Below, piece after piece: positions 1-11,255 of a stretch of DNA of 64,000 nt. This stretch comes from Trichobilharzia regenti. Its lineage: Eukaryota; Platyhelminthes; Trematoda; Strigeidida; Schistosomatidae. The position numbers and the translations under genes are program-made. The DNA is taken from the NCBI GenBank assembly GCA_944472135.2, contig CALYDD020000242.1, positions 31,771 to 95,770 of the forward strand, read 5' to 3'. Positions within the stretch are counted from its first letter, which is position 1. Each line of letters begins with the position of its first letter. Under the pieces are notes generated by a model, which saw only the letters and a program-made list of their open reading frames with translations, had not been told where the DNA came from and did no database searches.

Positions 1-488
1 GGAAGGAAGGCAAGATGATAGAGATGAAGATGAAGACAAAGATGAGTGAGTAATAGAGAGGTTTCGTGTGCATTTCGGATTGTGAGGGCGATTGATACTT
101 CCCGGCTGCCCACACCGTGGAAGTTGGTTGCGTGACCGCAGAGCCCAGGGGACAACTGCTTGAGGCCGGTCACACGCGGCCTGTTTTTGTTCGTTCTTTT
201 TTGTTTGGTGTGTCTCAGTAGCAGATTTATCACTCCTGCCCTGTGACACGGCAGCAGGAAGCGCGGTCGTTGTTAATCCGGGCCACGGCCGATCCGGCAT
301 GAAATTTTGTGATTTTGTATTGGACATGATGTTGGATTGGGTAGCTGCTTTTTGTTTAACCGCTATCCAAACAACCTGCCTGGCATGGTAGTACCTCAAG
401 AGACATAAGTCTCAGCCAGTATAGCTTGAATAGATCATTGCGGTGTTCAAGCCCGACCACCACGTCAAGGTAGCAGCTTTCGGTCGGG
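1..488 (-). mobile_element. RTE-like retrotransposon, 5' part only (cut by window edge)
   Basis: This is the 5' end of a minus-strand RTE-like element whose body lies left of the window. It is the mirror image of 1187-1674: base x on the plus strand pairs with 1675 minus x. The open reading frame begins at the ATG at 327-325 and stays open to base 1. It encodes the same N-terminal leader as the complete minus copy at 4071-7499. By symmetry with the units to the right it is probably an intact copy, but that cannot be seen. Confidence 0.85.
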
Positions 489-1186
489 TCACACTTCACA
501 TATTTTCAGAAACCTGTACGAAGCTATACGAAGCAGTATTTTCAGAACGAAATGGCTACTTGGTTTCCCGATTCTACCGTCGGTGAAAAGCGAACTCTAA
601 TCCACAATCTCCTAATGAGGCTACGCGAAAGTGTCGTGAATGAGACAGCAATGCGGCAATGACAATAGTTTTCTGCTTCAAAGATCATCCGGTCTCTTTG
701 TATATATGTATATATGATATACGTGTACTATTTTACTTCTGGTGTTGTTTCAATGTCGTAGATTTGAAACATTATCTATGCCACCCAGCCATAGGTAACA
801 AATAACCCAATATCAGATATTTTTTACTAATTTTTCACACTTCATTAGTAAAATATATCTGAGATTGGGTTATTTGTTACCTATGGCTGGGTGGCATAGA
901 TAATGTTTCAAATCTACGACATTGAAACAACACCAGAAGTAAAATAGTACACGTATATCATATATACATATATACAAAGAGACCGGATGATCTTTGAAGC
1001 AGAAAACTATTGTCATTGCCGCATTGCTGTCTCATTCACGACACTTTCGCGTAGCCTCATTAGGAGATTGTGGATTAGAGTTCGCTTTTCACCGACGGTA
1101 GAATCGGGAAACCAAGTAGCCATTTCGTTCTGAAAATACTGCTTCGTATAGCTTCGTACAGGTTTCTGAAAATATGTGAAGTGTGA
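489..1186. other. Palindromic 698-bp spacer between RTE 5' ends
   Basis: This spacer separates two RTE 5' termini that both begin CCCGACCGAAAGCTGC (plus copy at 1187, minus copy at 488). Its halves, 489-830 and 845-1186, are near-perfect reverse complements. Each half carries a 36-codon ATG frame (552-662 plus, 1013-1123 minus) preceded by TATTTTCAG, which resembles a splice acceptor. The peptide, starting MATWFPDSTVGEK, matches no family I recognise. The spacer may be host DNA captured between the elements. It recurs at 7661-8358 and 14833-15530. Confidence 0.7.
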
Positions 1187-3897
1187 CCCGACCGAAAGCT
1201 GCTACCTTGACGTGGTGGTCGGGCTTGAACACCGCAATGATCTATTCAAGCTATACTGGCTGAGACTTATGTCTCTTGAGGTACTACCATGCCAGGCAGG
1301 TTGTTTGGATAGCGGTTAAACAAAAAGCAGCTACCCAATCCAACATCATGTCCAATACAAAATCACAAAATTTCATGCCGGATCGGCCGTGGCCCGGATT
1401 AACAACGACCGCGCTTCCTGCTGCCGTGTCACAGGGCAGGAGTGATAAATCTGCTACTGAGACACACCAAACAAAAAAGAACGAACAAAAACAGGCCGCG
1501 TGTGACCGGCCTCAAGCAGTTGTCCCCTGGGCTCTGCGGTCACGCAACCAACTTCCACGGTGTGGGCAGCCGGGAAGTATCAATCGCCCTCACAATCCGA
1601 AATGCACACGAAACCTCTCTATTACTCACTCATCTTTGTCTTCATCTTCATCTCTATCATCTTGCCTTCCTTCCACTGATGCAACTCCTCGACTTGATAG
1701 CTCTCCACTTCCTCTCCACTCTGCGTCCACTAAAAACGATGGAAGCCAAAAAATCACCACCGACAGCCTCTTAAAGCTGCGCCACCAATTTCATATAGGA
1801 GCTCTTAATGTTAGGACACTTTGCCAAATAGGACAACAAGCATCACTAGCCAAGACCCTGGCATCACGAGCCATTGATGTATGCTGTGTTTCAGAAACAC
1901 GCATACAAGACCCAAGTGTGGTTATTCACCTAACCCCACCCGGCCAACAGGTTGAATCTGCAAAATTCACCTTGAGGGTGTCAGGAGATGCCACAGCTAG
2001 TTCACGAGGATTAGCTGGCGTAGGGATAGCTTTGAGTACTAGGGCAGAAAAGACATTGCTTGACTGGATCCCGGTAGATAGCCGAATGTGTGCTGTCCGT
2101 CTGAACGGATCAGTAAGAAGGAGGAAGGACTGCACTACTCGCCGATGCCTTTTCGTAATCTCCGCCTACGCCCCCACTGACTGCAGTTCAGATGAAACGA
2201 AGGATGAGTTCTACGAAAAGCTGTCTAGTTTGGTGAGAAAGGCTAAACGCTCAGACATAGTCGTTCTAGCTGGTGACTTTAACGCTCAAGTAGGGAAATT
2301 GTGTCAATCTGAGAAGGATGTCGGTGGCACCTATGGAGCTCCGTGCCAGCGAACCGACAACGGTGACCGTCTCCTACAGTTCTGCTCTGATAATCATTTG
2401 TTTCTTGTAAGCACTAACTTTAAACACAAGGAGAGACACTGTTTGACTTGGAGACCCCCTTCATCTAACCAACGCTGGACACAAATAGACCACATAGCAA
2501 TAAGCTATCGTTGGCGTGGGTCGGTAGGAGATTGTCGCTCCTTCTGGAACACGTGCGTAGATACCGACCATGCACTGGTCCGCGCTCGGGTGTGCTTACG
2601 ACTGAACGGACGTAGGAAACAGCTGGCGGTAAAACCATCACGTCCCCAGCTCGATCAGGAAACTAAATCCGTATTTCAGGAAGAACTAGCTAAACACATA
2701 TCTGTGTTCGACAGCTGTGCTCACCCTGAAGAAGCTTGGAAAAATATCCAGGCAGCCATAGATACAACTGTAAAAGCTGTGAATAAGGCAAATCCAAAGG
2801 TGAGTAAAAACCACTGGATTTCGACTGCCTCATCCGAACTGATAGATGCTAGAAGACTTATTCCGGCGAGCTCCGAATTCAATGAGGAGCGAAAGCTGCA
2901 CAAGAGGAAACTTACGAAAAGTCTCCGCAAGGACCGTGAACAGTGGTGGGCGACAAAAGCCAAAGAGATGGAGAATGCTTCGAGGATAGGCAACACCAGG
3001 CAACTCTTTGGACTCATCAGGGAAACGGGTGGGAGAAGACAAATCATCAGTGAGACAATCTCGGAAAAAAATGGCACTATAATTAGCTCCCAGGATAGAC
3101 GACTGGATCGTTGGAAAGAGCATTATGAGGAGCAGTTTAATTGGCCCACAGCCACGCTTAATCTGCCGAACATCCAACCCCTCCCAGAATGGGATATAGA
3201 CACAGGTCCTCCGTCACTAACTGAGGTTACTAAAGCTGTCACCAATCTGAAACTAGGCAAAGCAGCGGGACCTGATGGAATGACTCCAGAGGTATTTAAG
3301 TACGGTGGAGACAGCTTACTGTCCGGATTAACTGAGGTACTAGGCAGCGTCTGGGAATCAGAAGAAGTCCCATCGGGTTGGTGTAAGTCACTGATTATCC
3401 CCATATACAAGAAGGGAGACAAGTCTTCCTGTGATAATCACAGAGGGATTAGCTTGACTAATATAGTATCTAAAGTCTTAGGCTCAATAATCATGCGTAG
3501 ACTGAGTGGTGCTCGGGAAGCACAAACACGAGAGAGCCAGGCAGGCTTTAGACCAGGAAGAGGGTGTATTGATCATATCTTCACCCTCCGACAGATTCTA
3601 GAACATAGGCATTCCTACCGGCGTCCAACAGTCATTATATTTCTTGACCTAAAGGCAGCATTCGACTCTGTCGATCGGGAAGTTCTCTGGAGATGCTTGG
3701 CTGTAAAGGGAACTCCAAGAAAATATATTCCACTGATTAAGGCACTCTACTCGTACTCATACAGCCAGGTGAGGGCTTACGGCGAGCTGTCATCTGAACT
3801 GATGACGACCAGTGGTGTCCGTCAAGGATGCCCATTATCTCCTTTTCTATTCAACTTCATCATAGATGTGTTAATGGACTTAACCCTAAGTGACTTC
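1187..3897 (+). mobile_element. RTE-like retrotransposon copy A1, 3'-truncated
   Basis: This plus-strand RTE-like element of subfamily A begins at CCCGACCG and breaks off after base 3897, inside the reverse transcriptase and upstream of the YADD box. It abuts the TCTG-repeat end of the opposed copy B1 (the 3' tail of B1 on the minus strand). The equivalent sequence in copy A3 continues into YADD at about 17663, which shows what is missing here. Loss of the catalytic aspartate pair makes this copy dead as a source of reverse transcriptase. Confidence 0.85.
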
Positions 3898-4083
3898 TGT
3901 CTGTCTGTCTGGATTCAACATAGAACTTGGCACCGAAGTGCAGCAGTTCGAGTTGCCACCTTCCAAATAGCACACAGAGGTAGACAAGAAGATGAGTGGA
4001 GAGAATCATTAGAGTTTGACAAGTATGAGAGTGAAACAGAATGGGTAATGGTAGAAAGGAATATGAAAGATTACAGAGACTGA
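1348..4083 (+). pseudogene. RTE endonuclease-reverse transcriptase, truncated, with chimeric C-terminus
   Basis: This long frame encodes an APE-type endonuclease followed by part of a reverse transcriptase. It is open from 1276, but the first in-frame ATG is 1348, chosen as the start. Visible endonuclease motifs, numbered from that ATG, are LNVRTL at about 153, GDFN at 309-312 and TDH at 406-408. Reverse transcriptase motif A (FLDLKAAFD) lies near 765 and motif B ([11 protein letters not shown]) near 822. Motif C (YADD) is absent: after base 3897 the frame runs into the antisense of copy B1's 3' end and gains about 62 unrelated residues before the stop at 4083. RTE-family proteins nick DNA and prime reverse transcription at the nick; this one lacks the polymerase active site. 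Confidence 0.85.
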
Positions 4084-7000
4084 ATACATCTGCGCCATTG
4101 ACAACGATTTTGAGCCATGTCACCTATTGTCTCCAGCCATTGATTCCTAGAGTCCCGAGGGCCCCAACCCGGAAGTCTGCATCTCCCTACCTGACTCAGT
4201 TTAACTGTCAAGGATTTCATGGATTGATGCCATGTTTTTGTTTGGCCACCACTGGCTCTTTTCCAACCTGAACCTATGTCAGCTAACAATGCCCGTCGGG
4301 GGAGGCGGTGGTTAGGCATGCGCACCACGTGACCTAGCCATCTTAGTCTATGTAACTTTATAGCCTCGTCGATTGATTTTCCCTGTTTGCCCAACACTCT
4401 ACGCCTAACGTCAACATTACTTATCTTGTGAAACCACCTAACGTGAGACAGGGATCGCAGACATCTATGATCGAAAGCAGTTAACCTTTTCATGTTTTCA
4501 ACTCGTATTGGCCATGTTTCAGAGCCATAGAGAAGGACGGAGTGAACTGATGAGCAGTACACACGTCCCTTGGTTGATAACCGGATGTCACACCTACGCC
4601 AGAGATGGTGTAAGTCAGCGAAAGCAGCTCGAGCTTTTCGGATCCGTGCTGAGATTTCATCGCCAATCAGTCCGTTGGTGCTAATACAACTTCCCAAGTA
4701 GGTGAAGTGGTCAACATGTTCTATCACTTCACTCCCTATCACTAAGTTAGGGGTTGACGTCGTCCAGTCCTGTAGCAGCATCTTACATTTTGCAGGGGCG
4801 AATCGCATGCCAAACATACGAAGATTGCTGCTCAAGGTGTTCAGAAGACTCTGCATTTTTTCAGCATCCTCCCCTAACAGGACTATGTCATCTGCATATT
4901 CTAAGTCCATTAGATTATTCCCTGGTAATAAGTCGATTCCTAAGTCACTACGTTCAGTTAAGGATACTTCCGTTAGCATATCTTTGACGAAGTTAAACAG
5001 AAATGGGGAGAGTGGACATCCCTGTCTGACACCACTGGTTGTTACCAATTCAGATGACAATTCCCCATAAGCCCTTACACGGCTACATGAGTTTGAATAG
5101 AGTGCCTTGATTAGTGCAATGTACTTTCTTGGCACTCCCTTCACAGTCAGACATTGCCATAGTACGTTTCGATCCACGGAGTCGAAGGCCGCCTTCAAAT
5201 CAAGAAATATGGCAATTGTTGGACGCCGAAAAGTGTGTCTATGTTCTAGAATCTGTCGGAGAGTGAAGATATGATCTATGCACCCTCTACCTGGTCTAAA
5301 GCCTCCTTGATTTTCCCTCGTCTGTTCCTCCCGAGTTCTGTTTAGTCTGTGCATGATTACTGAGCCTAGGATTTTAGAGACTATGTTCGTTAGGCTGATC
5401 CCTCTGTGATTATCACACGAGGACTTGTTTCCCTTCTTGAATATCGGTATAATAAGTGACTTACCCCAGTCTGATGGAACTTCCTCTGATTCCCAGACTT
5501 TGCCTAGTACCTCAGTTAATCTACAAACTAGTATGTCACCCCCATATTTAAACACCTCCGGAATAATTCCGTCGGGTCCTGCCGCTTTGCCTCGTTTCAA
5601 ATTACTGATAGCTTTTGTAACCTCACCTACAGACGGCGGACCAGTGTCTATATCCCATTCGGGTACGTGGTGGATGGCAAGGAGGTTCAGTGTGGCTGTA
5701 GGCAAGTTAAATTGTTCCTCAAAGTGTTCTTTCCAGCGTTCAAGGCGTCTATCCTGAGAGCTAATTATAGTGCCATTTTTCTCAGAAATAGTCTCACTTA
5801 TGAATTGCCTTCTCCCACCCGAATCTGTGATGAGTCTAAAGAGTTGCCTAGTGTTGCCTATCGCCGAAGCTTTTTCCATCTCTTTGGCCTTTGTCACCCA
5901 CCACTGTTCACGGTCCTTGCGGAGACTTTTAGTAAGTTTCCTCTTGTGCAGCTTTCGCTCCTCATTGAATTCGGAGCTCGCCGGAATAAGTCTTCTAGCA
6001 TCTATCAGTTCGGATGAGGCAGTCGAAATCCAGTGGTTTTTACTCACCTTTGGATTTGCCTTATTCACAGCTTTTACAGTTGTATCTATGGCTGCCTGGA
6101 TATTTTTCCAAGCTTCTTCAGGGTGAGCACAGCTGTCGAACACAGATATGTGTTTAGCTAGTTCTTCCTGAAATACGGATTTAGTTTCCTGATCGAGCTG
6201 GGGACGTGATGGTTTTACCGCCAGCTGTTTCCTACGTCCGTTCAGTCGTAAGCACACCCGAGCGCGGACCAGTGCATGGTCGGTATCTACGCACGTGTTC
6301 CAGAAGGAGCGACAATCTCCTACCGACCCACGCCAACGATAGCTTATTGCTATGTGGTCTATTTGTGTCCAGCGTTGGTTAGATGAAGGGGGTCTCCAAG
6401 TCAAACAGTGTCTCTCCTTGTGTTTAAAGTTAGTGCTTACAAGAAACAAATGATTATCAGAGCAGAACTGTAGGAGACGGTCACCGTTGTCGGTTCGCTG
6501 GCACGGAGCTCCATAGGTGCCACCGACATCCTTCTCAGATTGACACAATTTCCCTACTTGAGCGTTAAAGTCACCAGCTAGAACGACTATGTCTGAGCGT
6601 TTAGCCTTTCTCACCAAACTAGACAGCTTTTCGTAGAACTCATCCTTCGTTTCATCTGAACTGCAGTCAGTGGGGGCGTAGGCGGAGATTACGAAAAGGC
6701 ATCGGCGAGTAGTGCAGTCCTTCCTCCTTCTTACTGATCCGTTCAGACGGACAGCACACATTCGGCTATCTACCGGGATCCAGTCAAGCAATGTCTTTTC
6801 TGCCCTAGTACTCAAAGCTATCCCTACGCCAGCTAATCCTCGTGAACTAGCTGTGGCATCTCCTGACACCCTCAAGGTGAATTTTGCAGATTCAACCTGT
6901 TGGCCGGGTGGGGTTAGGTGAATAACCACACTTGGGTCTTGTATGCGTGTTTCTGAAACACAGCATACATCAATGGCTCGTGATGCCAGGGTCTTGGCTA

Positions 7001-7660
7001 GTGATGCTTGTTGTCCTATTTGGCAAAGTGTCCTAACATTAAGAGCTCCTATATGAAATTGGTGGCGCAGCTTTAAGAGGCTGTCGGTGGTGATTTTTTG
7101 GCTTCCATCGTTTTTAGTGGACGCAGAGTGGAGAGGAAGTGGAGAGCTATCAAGTCGAGGAGTTGCATCAGTGGAAGGAAGGCAAGATGATAGAGATGAA
7201 GATGAAGACAAAGATGAGTGAGTAATAGAGAGGTTTCGTGTGCATTTCGGATTGTGAGGGCGATTGTTACTTCCCGGCTGCCCACACCGTGGAAGTTGGT
7301 TGCGTGACCGCAGAGCCCAGGGGACAACTGCTTGAGGCCGGTCACACGCGGCCTGTTTTTGTTCGTTCTTTTTTGTTTGGTGTGTCTCAGTAGCAGATTT
7401 ATCACTCCTGCCCTGTGACACGGCAGCAGGAAGCGCGGTCGTTGTTAATCCGGGCCACGGCCGATCCGGCATGAAATTTTGTGATTTTGTATTGGACATG
7501 ATGTTGGATTGGGTAGCTGCTTTTTGTTTAACCGCTATCCAAACAACCTGCCTGGCATGGTAGTACCTCAAGAGACATAAGTCTCAGCCAGTATAGCTTG
7601 AATAGATCATTGCGGTGTTCAAGCCCGACCACCACGTCAAGGTAGCAGCTTTCGGTCGGG
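3898..7660 (-). mobile_element. RTE-like retrotransposon copy B1, complete
   Basis: This is a full-length minus-strand element. Its 5' end is at 7660 (CCCGACCG on the minus strand) and its 3' end at about 3898. The 3' tail is a short CAGA repeat, seen on the plus strand as TCTGTCTGTCTG at 3898-3909; short tandem-repeat tails instead of poly(A) are usual for RTE elements. The single frame is uninterrupted. It belongs to subfamily B: its 3' half differs from copies A1 and A3, whereas its 5' half is nearly identical to theirs. Confidence 0.87.
4071..7499 (-). CDS. RTE endonuclease-reverse transcriptase (intact)
   Basis: This is an intact single-ORF protein of about 1,142 residues, counted from the ATG at 7499; the frame is open 24 codons further upstream without an ATG. 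It has an N-terminal Ser/Thr-rich leader, then an APE-like endonuclease (LNVRTL near 153, GDFN 309-312, TDH near 406), a linker, and a reverse transcriptase with motif [10 protein letters not shown] near 765, motif [11 protein letters not shown] near 823 and motif C YADD at 868-871. The C-terminal region contains WLGHVVRMP and a late GWGPRD motif, typical of RTE-clade proteins. It would nick target DNA and copy its own RNA there. All catalytic motifs are present and no stop or frameshift is seen, so it could be active. The second array unit carries a near-identical intact copy. Confidence 0.9.
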   Translation of the reverse strand: MSNTKSQNFMPDRPWPGLTTTALPAAVSQGRSDKSATETHQTKKNEQKQAACDRPQAVVPWALRSRNQLPRCGQPGSNNRPHNPKCTRNLSITHSSLSSSSSLSSCLPSTDATPRLDSSPLPLHSASTKNDGSQKITTDSLLKLRHQFHIGALNVRTLCQIGQQASLAKTLASRAIDVCCVSETRIQDPSVVIHLTPPGQQVESAKFTLRVSGDATASSRGLAGVGIALSTRAEKTLLDWIPVDSRMCAVRLNGSVRRRKDCTTRRCLFVISAYAPTDCSSDETKDEFYEKLSSLVRKAKRSDIVVLAGDFNAQVGKLCQSEKDVGGTYGAPCQRTDNGDRLLQFCSDNHLFLVSTNFKHKERHCLTWRPPSSNQRWTQIDHIAISYRWRGSVGDCRSFWNTCVDTDHALVRARVCLRLNGRRKQLAVKPSRPQLDQETKSVFQEELAKHISVFDSCAHPEEAWKNIQAAIDTTVKAVNKANPKVSKNHWISTASSELIDARRLIPASSEFNEERKLHKRKLTKSLRKDREQWWVTKAKEMEKASAIGNTRQLFRLITDSGGRRQFISETISEKNGTIISSQDRRLERWKEHFEEQFNLPTATLNLLAIHHVPEWDIDTGPPSVGEVTKAISNLKRGKAAGPDGIIPEVFKYGGDILVCRLTEVLGKVWESEEVPSDWGKSLIIPIFKKGNKSSCDNHRGISLTNIVSKILGSVIMHRLNRTREEQTRENQGGFRPGRGCIDHIFTLRQILEHRHTFRRPTIAIFLDLKAAFDSVDRNVLWQCLTVKGVPRKYIALIKALYSNSCSRVRAYGELSSELVTTSGVRQGCPLSPFLFNFVKDMLTEVSLTERSDLGIDLLPGNNLMDLEYADDIVLLGEDAEKMQSLLNTLSSNLRMFGMRFAPAKCKMLLQDWTTSTPNLVIGSEVIEHVDHFTYLGSCISTNGLIGDEISARIRKARAAFADLHHLWRRCDIRLSTKGRVYCSSVHSVLLYGSETWPIRVENMKRLTAFDHRCLRSLSHVRWFHKISNVDVRRRVLGKQGKSIDEAIKLHRLRWLGHVVRMPNHRLPRRALLADIGSGWKRASGGQTKTWHQSMKSLTVKLSQVGRCRLPGWGPRDSRNQWLETIGDMAQNRCQWRRCIQSL

Positions 7661-10122
7661 TCACACTTCACATATTTTCAGAAACCTGTACGAAGCTATA
7701 CGAAGCAGTATTTTCAGAACGAAATGGCTACTTGGTTTCCCGATTCTACCGTCGGTGAAAAGCGAACTCTAATCCACAATCTCCTAATGAGGCTACGCGA
7801 AAGTGTCGTGAATGAGACAGCAATGCGGCAATGACAATAGTTTTCTGCTTCAAAGATCATCCGGTCTCTTTGTATATATGTATATATGATATACGTGTAC
7901 TATTTTACTTCTGGTGTTGTTTCAATGTCGTAGATTTGAAACATTATCTATGCCACCCAGCCATAGGTAACAAATAACCCAATATCAGATATTTTTTACT
8001 AATTTTTCACACTTCATTAGTAAAATATATCTGAGATTGGGTTATTTGTTACCTATGGCTGGGTGGCATAGATAATGTTTCAAATCTACGACATTGAAAC
8101 AACACCAGAAGTAAAATAGTACACGTATATCATATATACATATATACAAAGAGACCGGATGATCTTTGAAGCAGAAAACTATTGTCATTGCCGCATTGCT
8201 GTCTCATTCACGACACTTTCGCGTAGCCTCATTAGGAGATTGTGGATTAGAGTTCGCTTTTCACCGACGGTAGAATCGGGAAACCAAGTAGCCATTTCGT
8301 TCTGAAAATACTGCTTCGTATAGCTTCGTACAGGTTTCTGAAAATATGTGAAGTGTGACCCGACCGAAAGCTGCTACCTTGACGTGGTGGTCGGGCTTGA
8401 ACACCGCAATGATCTATTCAAGCTATACTGGCTGAGACTTATGTCTCTTGAGGTACTACCATGCCAGGCAGGTTGTTTGGATAGCGGTTAAACAAAAAGC
8501 AGCTACCCAATCCAACATCATGTCCAATACAAAATCACAAAATTTCATGCCGGATCGGCCGTGGCCCGGATTAACAACGACCGCGCTTCCTGCTGCCGTG
8601 TCACAGGGCAGGAGTGATAAATCTGCTACTGAGACACACCAAACAAAAAAGAACGAACAAAAACAGGCCGCGTGTGACCGGCCTCAAGCAGTTGTCCCCT
8701 GGGCTCTGCGGTCACGCAACCAACTTCCACGGTGTGGGCAGCCGGGAAGTATCAATCGCCCTCACAATCCGAAATGCACACGAAACCTCTCTATTACTCA
8801 CTCATCTTTGTCTTCATCTTCATCTCTATCATCTTGCCTTCCTTCCACTGATGCAACTCCTCGACTTGATAGCTCTCCACTTCCTCTCCACTCTGCGTCC
8901 ACTAAAAACGATGGAAGCCAAAAAATCACCACCGACAGCCTCTTAAAGCTGCGCCACCAATTTCATATAGGAGCTCTTAATGTTAGGACACTTTGCCAAA
9001 TAGGACAACAAGCATCACTAGCCAAGACCCTGGCATCACGAGCCATTGATGTATGCTGTGTTTCAGAAACACGCATACAAGACCCAAGTGTGGTTATTCA
9101 CCTAACCCCACCCGGCCAACAGGTTGAATCTGCAAAATTCACCTTGAGGGTGTCAGGAGATGCCACAGCTAGTTCACGAGGATTAGCTGGCGTAGGGATA
9201 GCTTTGAGTACTAGGGCAGAAAAGACATTGCTTGACTGGATCCCGGTAGATAGCCGAATGTGTGCTGTCCGTCTGAACGGATCAGTAAGAAGGAGGAAGG
9301 ACTGCACTACTCGCCGATGCCTTTTCGTAATCTCCGCCTACGCCCCCACTGACTGCAGTTCAGATGAAACGAAGGATGAGTTCTACGAAAAGCTGTCTAG
9401 TTTGGTGAGAAAGGCTAAACGCTCAGACATAGTCGTTCTAGCTGGTGACTTTAACGCTCAAGTAGGGAAATTGTGTCAATCTGAGAAGGATGTCGGTGGC
9501 ACCTATGGAGCTCCGTGCCAGCGAACCGACAACGGTGACCGTCTCCTACAGTTCTGCTCTGATAATCATTTGTTTCTTGTAAGCACTAACTTTAAACACA
9601 AGGAGAGACACTGTTTGACTTGGAGACCCCCTTCATCTAACCAACGCTGGACACAAATAGACCACATAGCAATAAGCTATCGTTGGCGTGGGTCGGTAGG
9701 AGATTGTCGCTCCTTCTGGAACACGTGCGTAGATACCGACCATGCACTGGTCCGCGCTCGGGTGTGCTTACGACTGAACGGACGTAGGAAACAGCTGGCG
9801 GTAAAACCATCACGTCCCCAGCTCGATCAGGAAACTAAATCCGTATTTCAGGAAGAACTAGCTAAACACATATCTGTGTTCGACAGCTGTGCTCACCCTG
9901 AAGAAGCTTGGAAAAATATCCAGGCAGCCATAGATACAACTGTAAAAGCTGTGAATAAGGCAAATCCAAAGGTGAGTAAAAACCACTGGATTTCGACTGC
10001 CTCATCCGAACTGATAGATGCTAGAAGACTTATTCCGGCGAGCTCCGAATTCAATGAGGAGCGAAAGCTGCACAAGAGGAAACTTACGAAAAGTCTCCGC
10101 AAGGACCGTGAACAGTGGTGGG
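5897..10122. repeat. Palindrome 2, 4.2 kb
   Basis: The arms 5897-8002 and 8017-10122 are reverse complements with mirror sum 16019 and a 14-nt loop at 8003-8016. The first fixed mismatch is at 5896/10123, where the two RTE subfamilies diverge (GTGGGTGAC on the minus copy versus GTGGGCGAC on the plus copy). Within the arms only isolated differences were noticed, such as the AGTATCAAT versus AGTAACAAT pair that gives Ile or Asn in the two proteins. This is the complete version of the structure cut by the left edge of the window. Confidence 0.9.
7661..8358. other. Palindromic spacer, second copy
   Basis: This is the same 698-bp hairpin spacer as 489-1186, shifted by 7,172 bp. It separates the 5' ends of B1 (7660, minus) and A2 (8359, plus). 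The 36-codon frames lie at 7724-7834 plus and 8185-8295 minus. No TATA box or other element could be assigned with confidence. Its position would make it a bidirectional promoter region if the RTE copies are transcribed. Confidence 0.65.
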
Positions 10123-11069
10123 CGACAAAAGCCAAAGAGATGGAGAATGCTTCGAGGATAGGCAACACCAGGCAACTCTTTGGACTCATCAGGGAAACGG
10201 GTGGGAGAAGACAAATCATCAGTGAGACAATCTCGGAAAAAAATGGCACTATAATTAGCTCCCAGGATAGACGACTGGATCGTTGGAAAGAGCATTATGA
10301 GGAGCAGTTTAATTGGCCCACAGCCACGCTTAATCTGCCGAACATCCAACCCCTCCCAGAATGGGATATAGACACAGGTCCTCCGTCACTAACTGAGGTT
10401 ACTAAAGCTGTCACCAATCTGAAACTAGGCAAAGCAGCGGGACCTGATGGAATGACTCCAGAGGTATTTAAGTACGGTGGAGACAGCTTACTGTCCGGAT
10501 TAACTGAGGTACTAGGCAGCGTCTGGGAATCAGAAGAAGTCCCATCGGGTTGGTGTAAGTCACTGATTATCCCCACATACAAGAAGGGAGACAAGTCTTC
10601 CTGTGATAATCACAGAGGGATTAGCTTGACTAATATAGTATCTAAAGTCTTAGGCTCAATAATCATGCGTAGACTGAGTGGTGCTCGGGAAGCACAAACA
10701 CGAGAGAGCCAGGCAGGCTTTAGACCAGGAAGAGGGTGTATTGATCATATCTTCACCCTCCGACAGATTCTAGAACATAGGCATTCCTACCGGCGTCCAA
10801 CAGTCATTATATTTCTTGACCTAAAGGCAGCATTCGACTCTGTCGATCGGGAAGTTCTCTGGAGATGCTTGGCTGTAAAGGGAACTCCAAGAAAATATAT
10901 TCCACTGATTAAGGCACTCTACTCGTACTCATACAGCCAGGTGAGGGCTTACGGCGAGCTGTCATCTGAACTGATGACGACCAGTGGTGTCCGTCAAGGA
11001 TGCCCATTATCTCCTTTTCTATTCAACTTCATCATAGATGTGTTAATGGACTTAACCCTAAGTGACTTC
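8359..11069 (+). mobile_element. RTE-like retrotransposon copy A2, 3'-truncated
   Basis: This is the second-unit equivalent of A1, shifted by 7,172 bp, with the same 3' truncation at 11069 against the CAGA-tail end of B2. The identical breakpoint shows that truncation preceded duplication of the unit. Confidence 0.85.
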
Positions 11070-11255
11070 TGTCTGTCTGTCTGGATTCAACATAGAACTT
11101 GGCACCGAAGTGCAGCAGTTCGAGTTGCCACCTTCCAAATAGCACACAGAGGTAGACAAGAAGATGAGTGGAGAGAATCATTAGAGTTTGACAAGTATGA
11201 GAGTGAAACAGAATGGGTAATGGTAGAAAGGAATATGAAAGATTACAGAGACTGA
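8520..11255 (+). pseudogene. RTE endonuclease-reverse transcriptase, truncated copy 2
   Basis: This is the same truncated protein as at 1348-4083, with one visible substitution: Ile to Thr before the YKKGDK motif, caused by C10576. The endonuclease motifs and reverse transcriptase motifs A and B are present; the YADD box is missing. The last 62 or so residues come from antisense reading of copy B2's 3' region. It is a chimeric frame and not an evolved protein, so no function beyond a possible endonuclease is expected. Confidence 0.85.

Larger units (their letters stand above)
1..2950. repeat. Palindrome 1 (head-to-head RTE 5' halves)
   Basis: This is an inverted repeat centred between bases 837 and 838 with a 14-nt loop at 831-844. 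The right arm runs 845-2950; the left arm runs from 830 to the window start and must continue beyond it. Spot checks of the arms at 1, 552 and 802 fit one constant mirror sum of 1675, so no indel is apparent. The arms include the 5' region and endonuclease half of two opposed RTE copies. The break of symmetry at 2951 is inferred from the equivalent palindrome at 5897-10122. Confidence 0.88.

Noticed and set aside
1926..3422. Antisense frames of 69-118 codons opposite the RTE ORF (and their equivalents in every RTE copy)
   Set aside because: They recur only because the RTE sequence recurs, and they have no family motifs or start context. Treated as shadows of the sense frame.
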